Assembly: GCA_945957335.1 (NCBI GenBank)
Contig: CAMFLJ010000040.1
Coordinates: forward strand, 1-16,631
Direction: 5' to 3'
DNA: 16,631 nucleotides
Source: an uncultured Actinomycetes bacterium
GTDB lineage: Bacteria; Actinomycetota; Acidimicrobiia; Acidimicrobiales; Acidimicrobilacustridaceae
The notes below the pieces were generated by a model. The model had not been told where the DNA came from. It did no database searches and worked only from the letters and a program-made list of their open reading frames with translations. This document shows positions 13,128 to 16,631 of this stretch, one piece after another. The position numbers and the translations under genes are program-made. Within the stretch, counting starts at the first letter, position 1. Every line of letters begins with the position of its first letter.

Positions 13128-13364
13128 TCAGCCGGCGCCGAACCCGATGCGGCGCTCGCTGTCGGGGCTGCCGAGCTCGACGTAGGCGATCTTCGCCGAC
13201 GGCACCGCGATCTCACGGCCGTGGCGGTCGGTGAGCCAGAGGGTGTTGTCGTCGTCGGCGAGCGCCTTGTCGATGGCGGCGCGGATCGAGTCGCGGTCGG
13301 CATCGCCGGGCAGCTCGACGTCGATCTCCTTGACGGTGTGGATCACACCGATGCGAACGTCCAC
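13128..13364 (-). CDS. DUF3107 family protein
   Basis: The 78-residue protein matches the small actinobacterial DUF3107 family (Rv3208A-like). It opens V-D-V-R-I-G-V, contains the strand-helix segment with V-E-L-P and A-D-D-D-N-T-L-W-L-T-D, and closes with the near-invariant A-Y-V-E-L-G and R-R-I-G-F-G. The fold appears to be a compact alpha/beta domain; the function is unknown. The GTG at 13364 is favoured over a longer in-frame ATG because a perfect AGGAGG lies five bases upstream. It sits between mrp (81 bases upstream) and the BagA-type gene (32 bases downstream) on the same strand. Confidence 0.9.
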   Translation of the reverse strand: MDVRIGVIHTVKEIDVELPGDADRDSIRAAIDKALADDDNTLWLTDRHGREIAVPSAKIAYVELGSPDSERRIGFGAG

Positions 13365-13444
13365 GCAGGCCTCCTGAGGCTGGGTCGGGGCGGCCGCGCG
13401 GGGCCGCGTGGCCGTCATGCTACGTGCGGCCGCGGCGGGTGCGG

Positions 13445-14590
13445 TCAGCCGAGCAGCTTGAGGCCGGGGTTGTAGCGCCGGGTGGGCGCCAGCTCGAGGT
13501 CGATCGTCTGGGCGATGGCGGCGATCGCCTGCGAGGCCTCGCTCTCCGGGTCGACGGCCATGATCGGCCGGCCGGCGTCGGAGCCCTCGCGCATCGGGAT
13601 CATCAGCGGCACCTGGCCGACGAGGGGCACCTCGAGGCGCTCCGCCAGCTCGGCGCCGCCGCCGGAGCCGAAGATCTCGTAGCGCTTCCCGTCGTCACCG
13701 GTGAACCAGGCCATGTTCTCGATCACGCCCTTGACCTCGAGGTTGACCTTCTGGCCCATGTAGGCGGCGCGCTGGGCCACCCGCTGGGCGGCCGGCTGGG
13801 GCGTGGTGACCACGTAGAGCTCGGCGCGGGGCAGGAACTGGGCCAGCGACAGGGCGATGTCGCCGGTGCCGGGGGGCAGGTCGACGAGCAGGAAGTCGGG
13901 GTCGTCCCAGAAGACGTCGGTGAGGAACTGCTCGAGCGCCTTGTGGAGCATCGGGCCGCGCCAGATGACCGGCTGCTCCTCCTCGACGAAGAAGCCCATC
14001 GAGATGCAGCGCACGCCGTAGGACTCCGGCGGCACGAGCATCTGGTCGATGACGACGGGCGCGTGCTCGACGCCGAGCATGCGCGGGATCGAGAAGCCCC
14101 ACACGTCGGCGTCGACGACGGCCACCTTGTGGCCCCGCTGGGCGAGGGCGACCGACAGGTTGGCGGTGAGCGACGACTTGCCCACGCCGCCCTTGCCCGA
14201 GGCGATGAGCAGCACGCGGGTGGTGCTGGACGGGTCGGCGAAGGGGATCTCGCGGCCCTCGGCGTGGCCGTGGCCCTGGTGGGTGCCGGCGGTGCTGGCC
14301 GGGTCGCCGTGGAGCATCTCGCGCACCGCGGCGCGCTCGTCGTCGGTCATCACGGTGAAGTCGAGGTCGACGCGGTCGATGCCGTCGAGGGCCACGACGG
14401 CGCCGGCGACCCGGTTCTGGATCTCGGCGCGCAGCGGGCAGCCGGCGACGGTGAGGGCGATGCGCACGGCCGCCACTCCCCCGTCGATGGCCACGCCCTT
14501 GACCATCCCGAGGTCGACGATGCTGCGGTGCAGCTCGGGGTCCTCGACGGGGCGGAGCGCCTCGACGACGTCGGCTTCGGTGACGGCCAT
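13445..14590 (-). CDS. mrp: Mrp/ApbC-type iron-sulfur carrier ATPase
   Basis: The 381-residue protein joins an N-terminal MIP18/DUF59 domain (about 1-80, with C51 in A-G-C-P-L-R) to a P-loop domain (from about 125). The deviant Walker A is S-G-K-G-G-V-G-K-S-S at 131-140, D160-A-D-V-W-G-F-S-I-P is switch I, and D-L-P-P-G-T-G-D at 237-244 is switch II. Mrp proteins bind and transfer 4Fe-4S clusters. The C-terminal C-x-x-C seen in enteric ApbC is absent: after G-V-I-E-N-M the sequence reads A-W-F-T-G-D-D-G, as in other actinobacterial Mrp proteins I can recall. A His-rich linker, G-T-H-Q-G-H-G-H (102-109), joins the domains. The ATG at 14590 has GAAAGG about 11 bases upstream. It is divergent from the SufR-like regulator. 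Confidence 0.93.
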   Translation of the reverse strand: MAVTEADVVEALRPVEDPELHRSIVDLGMVKGVAIDGGVAAVRIALTVAGCPLRAEIQNRVAGAVVALDGIDRVDLDFTVMTDDERAAVREMLHGDPASTAGTHQGHGHAEGREIPFADPSSTTRVLLIASGKGGVGKSSLTANLSVALAQRGHKVAVVDADVWGFSIPRMLGVEHAPVVIDQMLVPPESYGVRCISMGFFVEEEQPVIWRGPMLHKALEQFLTDVFWDDPDFLLVDLPPGTGDIALSLAQFLPRAELYVVTTPQPAAQRVAQRAAYMGQKVNLEVKGVIENMAWFTGDDGKRYEIFGSGGGAELAERLEVPLVGQVPLMIPMREGSDAGRPIMAVDPESEASQAIAAIAQTIDLELAPTRRYNPGLKLLG

Positions 14591-14668
14591 GGTGGTGGGG
14601 CCTTTCGAGGGGGCGAGGGTGAGAGGGGTTCGAGGGGCACGCAGGGCCGGGCGCTCGGGGCCCGTCGG

Positions 14669-14700
14669 GGTATTTCTCCTACGGCGGTAGGTAGAATACC
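14669..14700. promoter_or_regulatory. Large interrupted palindrome overlapping divergent promoters (candidate SufR-type operator)
   Basis: The 32-bp element has the form GGTATT-N3-CCTAC-N4-GTAGG-N3-AATACC; both arm pairs are perfect (11 of 11 matched positions). It contains TAGAAT (14692-14697), a good -10 hexamer for the regulator gene, six bases before its GTG. On the other strand it holds TATTCT (14698-14693), a possible -10 for mrp. It is an AT-rich island in very GC-rich DNA. A repressor bound here would block both promoters; autoregulation by the adjacent gene is inferred. Confidence 0.65.
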
Positions 14701-14703
14701 GGC

Positions 14704-15423
14704 GTGGATCGGGGCACCCTCAGCCCGACCGAGTTCTCCTCGGTCGTGACAGCCATCACGTCGGCCTTCGGGGACCCCACGCGGCGCGAGATCTACCTCT
14801 TCGCCCGCCAGGCCGACGAGGGCGTCACCGCCACCGAGGTCGCCAAGCAGTTCGACCTGCACCCCAACGTCGCCCGCCACCACCTCGACAAGCTGAGCGC
14901 CGGCGGCTACCTCGACGTGGGCGTCGCCCGCGGCGGCAGCGGCGCCGGCCGGCCCTCGAAGCGCTACACCGCCACGGCCAAGGGCGACCAGCTCGACCTG
15001 CCCGTGCGCCACGACGACGTGCTCGTCACGCTGCTCGGCCGGGCCCTCGACATGATCCCCCGCGACCAGGCCGAGGCCATGGCCGAGGAGGTCGGCATCG
15101 AGTACGGGCGGATCATGGCCCAGAGCATGGGCGACACCACCGACCACCAGCGCTCGTTCCGCTCGGCCCTCCACACCGTGGCCGACGCGCTCACGGCCCA
15201 CGGCTTCGCCGCCCACGCCGAGAAGAAGAACAACGAGCTGCGCATCGTCTCCGAGCACTGCCCGTTCGGCGACGCGGTCCTGGCCAACCCGGTGATCTGC
15301 GCGGTCGACCGCGGGATGATGAAGGGGATGATGGTCGAGCTCTACGGCGGCGACGCCACGGTGGCCGTCGAGTCGTCGCTCCCGATGGGCGACGACGTCT
15401 GCGTCACCGCGCTCGAGGCCTGA
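14704..15423 (+). CDS. Winged-helix transcriptional regulator, SufR-like (COG2345)
   Basis: The 239-residue protein has an N-terminal ArsR-type winged helix: helix-turn-helix at about 41-67 (T-A-T-E-V-A-K...N-V-A-R-H-H-L-D-K-L) and a basic wing R-G-G-S-G-A-G-R-P-S-K-R-Y at 77-88. The C-terminal domain carries C186 (E-H-C-P-F), C199 (P-V-I-C) and C233, resembling the cluster-binding cysteines of SufR; the 13-residue step between the first two agrees with my recollection of cyanobacterial SufR. An Fe-S-sensing repressor of Fe-S genes is therefore likely. The GTG at 14704 lies six bases after TAGAAT, so the message is probably leaderless, and the 32-bp palindrome overlaps the promoter. Neighbours are mrp (divergent) and a cysteine desulfurase (27 bases downstream, same strand). 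Confidence 0.82.
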   Translation: MDRGTLSPTEFSSVVTAITSAFGDPTRREIYLFARQADEGVTATEVAKQFDLHPNVARHHLDKLSAGGYLDVGVARGGSGAGRPSKRYTATAKGDQLDLPVRHDDVLVTLLGRALDMIPRDQAEAMAEEVGIEYGRIMAQSMGDTTDHQRSFRSALHTVADALTAHGFAAHAEKKNNELRIVSEHCPFGDAVLANPVICAVDRGMMKGMMVELYGGDATVAVESSLPMGDDVCVTALEA

Positions 15424-15449
15424 GCCCCCGCTCCCCTCGTCCACCGCCG

Positions 15450-16616
15450 ATGGCCCGCCACTACCTCGACCACGCCTCCACCTCGCCGCTGCGACCCGAG
15501 GTCGTCGAGGCCGTGGCCGCGTGGCTCGCCCTGGCGGGCACCGGTGGGGCCGGCGACCCGGGCCGCATCCACACCGAGGGCATGACCGCCCGCGTCGCGC
15601 TCGAGCAGGCCCGCGAGCAGGTCGCCACCCTGCTCGGCGCCCGTGGCCGCGAGGTCGTGTTCACCAGCGGCGCCACCGAGGCCATCACCGCCGCCACCTG
15701 GGGCGCGGTGCGCCGGGCGGTCGACGCCGGCGCCGAGCCCCACGTGGTGCTGGCGGCCGTCGAGCACTCCGCCGTGCGCCAGTCGTCGGCCACCTTCGCC
15801 GAGGCGTTCGGCGGCTCGGTCACCGTCGTCGGCGTCGACGGCGTGGGGCGGGTCGACCCCGACGAGCTCATGGCCGCGGTGCGGCCCGACACGGCGCTGG
15901 TCCACCTTCAGTGGGGCAACCACGAGGTCGGCACCGTGCAGCCGGTGGCCCAGGTCGTGGCCGCCTGCCGCGAGCGCGGCGTGCTCGTGCACGTCGACCT
16001 GGCCCAGGCCGCCGGCCGCGTGCCCGTCGACCTCGGGGCCCTGGGCGCCGACCTGGCGTCGGTGAGCGGCCACAAGCTCGGAGGCCCAGCCGGCACCGGC
16101 GTGCTGTTCGTGCGGCGGGGCCTGCGCCTACAACCGCTGCTGCTCGGCGGCGACCAGGAGCGCGCCCGGCGCGCCGGCATGGAGGACGTGCCCGCGCTCG
16201 TCGGGCTCGGGGCCGCGGCCGCGGCACTGGCCGAGGGCGCGCTGGCGGTCGAGGAGGCCACCGCGAGGGCGCAGACCACCGCCCTCGTCGAGGGGCTCAC
16301 CGCCGTCGAGGGCGTGCACCTCCTCGGCGACGCGGCGCCCGAGGGCCGGCTGCCCCACCTCGTGTGCCTGGCCGTCGACGGGGTCGAGCCCCAGGGCGTG
16401 CTGCTCGGCCTCGACCAGCGCGGCGTGGCCGCCCACTCCGGCAGCGCCTGCGCGTCCGAGGGCCTCGAGCCCTCGCCCGTGCTCGAGGCCATGGGCGTCG
16501 ACGCCCACCGCTCGCTGCGGCTCTCGGTGGGGTGGAGCACGACCGACGCCGACGTCGAGGCCGCCGTGGCGGCGTTCCCCGACGTCGTCGCCCGCCTGCG
16601 TTCGCTGGCCGGCTGA
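15450..16616 (+). CDS. Cysteine desulfurase, NifS/IscS family
   Basis: The 388-residue PLP enzyme removes sulfur from L-cysteine for Fe-S clusters or thiolated tRNA. The PLP lysine is K209 in S-G-H-K-L-G-G-P; E105-H106 stacks on the cofactor; D183 and Q186 hold it. The persulfide-forming cysteine is C334 in G-S-A-C-A-S, on a long loop as in class I (IscS/NifS) enzymes. The N-terminus reads Y-L-D-H-A-S-T where relatives have D-N-A-A-T-T, and W-G-N-H-E-V-G replaces the common V-N-N-E-x-G. It starts 26 bases after the SufR-like gene with no evident ribosome binding site, so it is probably co-transcribed. In mycobacteria the corresponding gene (Rv3025c) precedes mnmA, so the next gene to the right may be the tRNA thiolase; that lies outside the window. 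Confidence 0.93.
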   Translation: MARHYLDHASTSPLRPEVVEAVAAWLALAGTGGAGDPGRIHTEGMTARVALEQAREQVATLLGARGREVVFTSGATEAITAATWGAVRRAVDAGAEPHVVLAAVEHSAVRQSSATFAEAFGGSVTVVGVDGVGRVDPDELMAAVRPDTALVHLQWGNHEVGTVQPVAQVVAACRERGVLVHVDLAQAAGRVPVDLGALGADLASVSGHKLGGPAGTGVLFVRRGLRLQPLLLGGDQERARRAGMEDVPALVGLGAAAAALAEGALAVEEATARAQTTALVEGLTAVEGVHLLGDAAPEGRLPHLVCLAVDGVEPQGVLLGLDQRGVAAHSGSACASEGLEPSPVLEAMGVDAHRSLRLSVGWSTTDADVEAAVAAFPDVVARLRSLAG

Positions 16617-16631
16617 GGCGGGTCATCCCGC

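Noticed and set aside
14604..14637. TTCGAGGGG repeated 25 bases apart in the mrp leader
   Set aside because: Short G-rich repeat in a purine-rich leader with no phasing or pairing; not enough to call an element.
11770..14749. Plus-strand open frames opposite the Get3-like pair, DUF3107 and mrp
   Set aside because: All are antisense shadows with skewed composition; the minus-strand products are well-recognised families.
1..16631. tRNA, rRNA, CRISPR array, insertion sequence or prophage
   Set aside because: Gaps between genes are short; I saw no regular spaced repeats, transposase or integrase motifs, or tRNA-like sequence. The only gap near 300 bases (8769-9067) holds the regulatory motifs listed.

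Overview
The window is very GC-rich, gene-dense chromosomal DNA. Almost every codon ends in G or C, and GTG starts are common. The gene set is that of a high-GC actinobacterium: an F420-type hydrogenase/dehydrogenase beta-subunit protein, WhiB1 facing PdtaS, the MSMEG_4193/DUF3090/SCO1664 trio, a paired Get3-like ATPase operon of the Rv3679-Rv3680 type, DUF3107, an actinobacterial Mrp and a family 5 uracil-DNA glycosylase. I infer a deep-branching group such as Acidimicrobiia, but that placement rests on gene content and general impression only. I found no mobile element, phage gene, CRISPR array, tRNA or rRNA, so this is core chromosome rather than an island.

Layout. 2-721 (+) is the 3' end of an F420 hydrogenase/dehydrogenase beta-subunit gene, interrupted by an in-frame TAG. 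737-964 (-) is a small CxxC protein, 1105-1632 (-) a lipoprotein and 1713-2456 (-) a family 5 uracil-DNA glycosylase. 2562-4434 (+) is a translationally coupled trio: histidine phosphatase, DUF3090 and SCO1664-type kinase fold. 4453-5031 (-) is a DUF2231 membrane protein preceded by four tandem 11-bp repeats. 5267-7031 (-) is etfB-etfA. 7166-8083 (+), a diacylglycerol kinase-type lipid kinase, and 8070-8768 (-), a glycerophosphodiester phosphodiesterase, converge and overlap by 14 bp. A 299-bp gene-free stretch rich in candidate regulatory motifs leads to whiB1 (9068-9364, +), which converges on pdtaS (9438-10937, -). 10965-13095 (-) holds two Get3/ArsA-like ATPases, followed on the same strand by DUF3107 (13128-13364) and Mrp (13445-14590). 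A SufR-like regulator (14704-15423, +) is divergent from mrp and is followed by a cysteine desulfurase (15450-16616, +).

Themes. The right end forms an iron-sulfur neighbourhood: a Mrp carrier ATPase, a regulator with three C-terminal cysteines and a cysteine desulfurase, with a large interrupted palindrome in the divergent promoter over the regulator's -10. Nearby whiB1 encodes another Fe-S/NO-responsive protein. The middle links electron transfer (EtfAB) with phospholipid turnover (lipid kinase and GDPD). No wholly new multi-gene system is evident. The best leads are the amber codon in the first gene, the palindromic operator at 14669-14700, the 11-bp phased repeats upstream of the DUF2231 gene, a CRP-type site in front of whiB1, and the conserved but functionally unassigned phosphatase/DUF3090/kinase-like trio.
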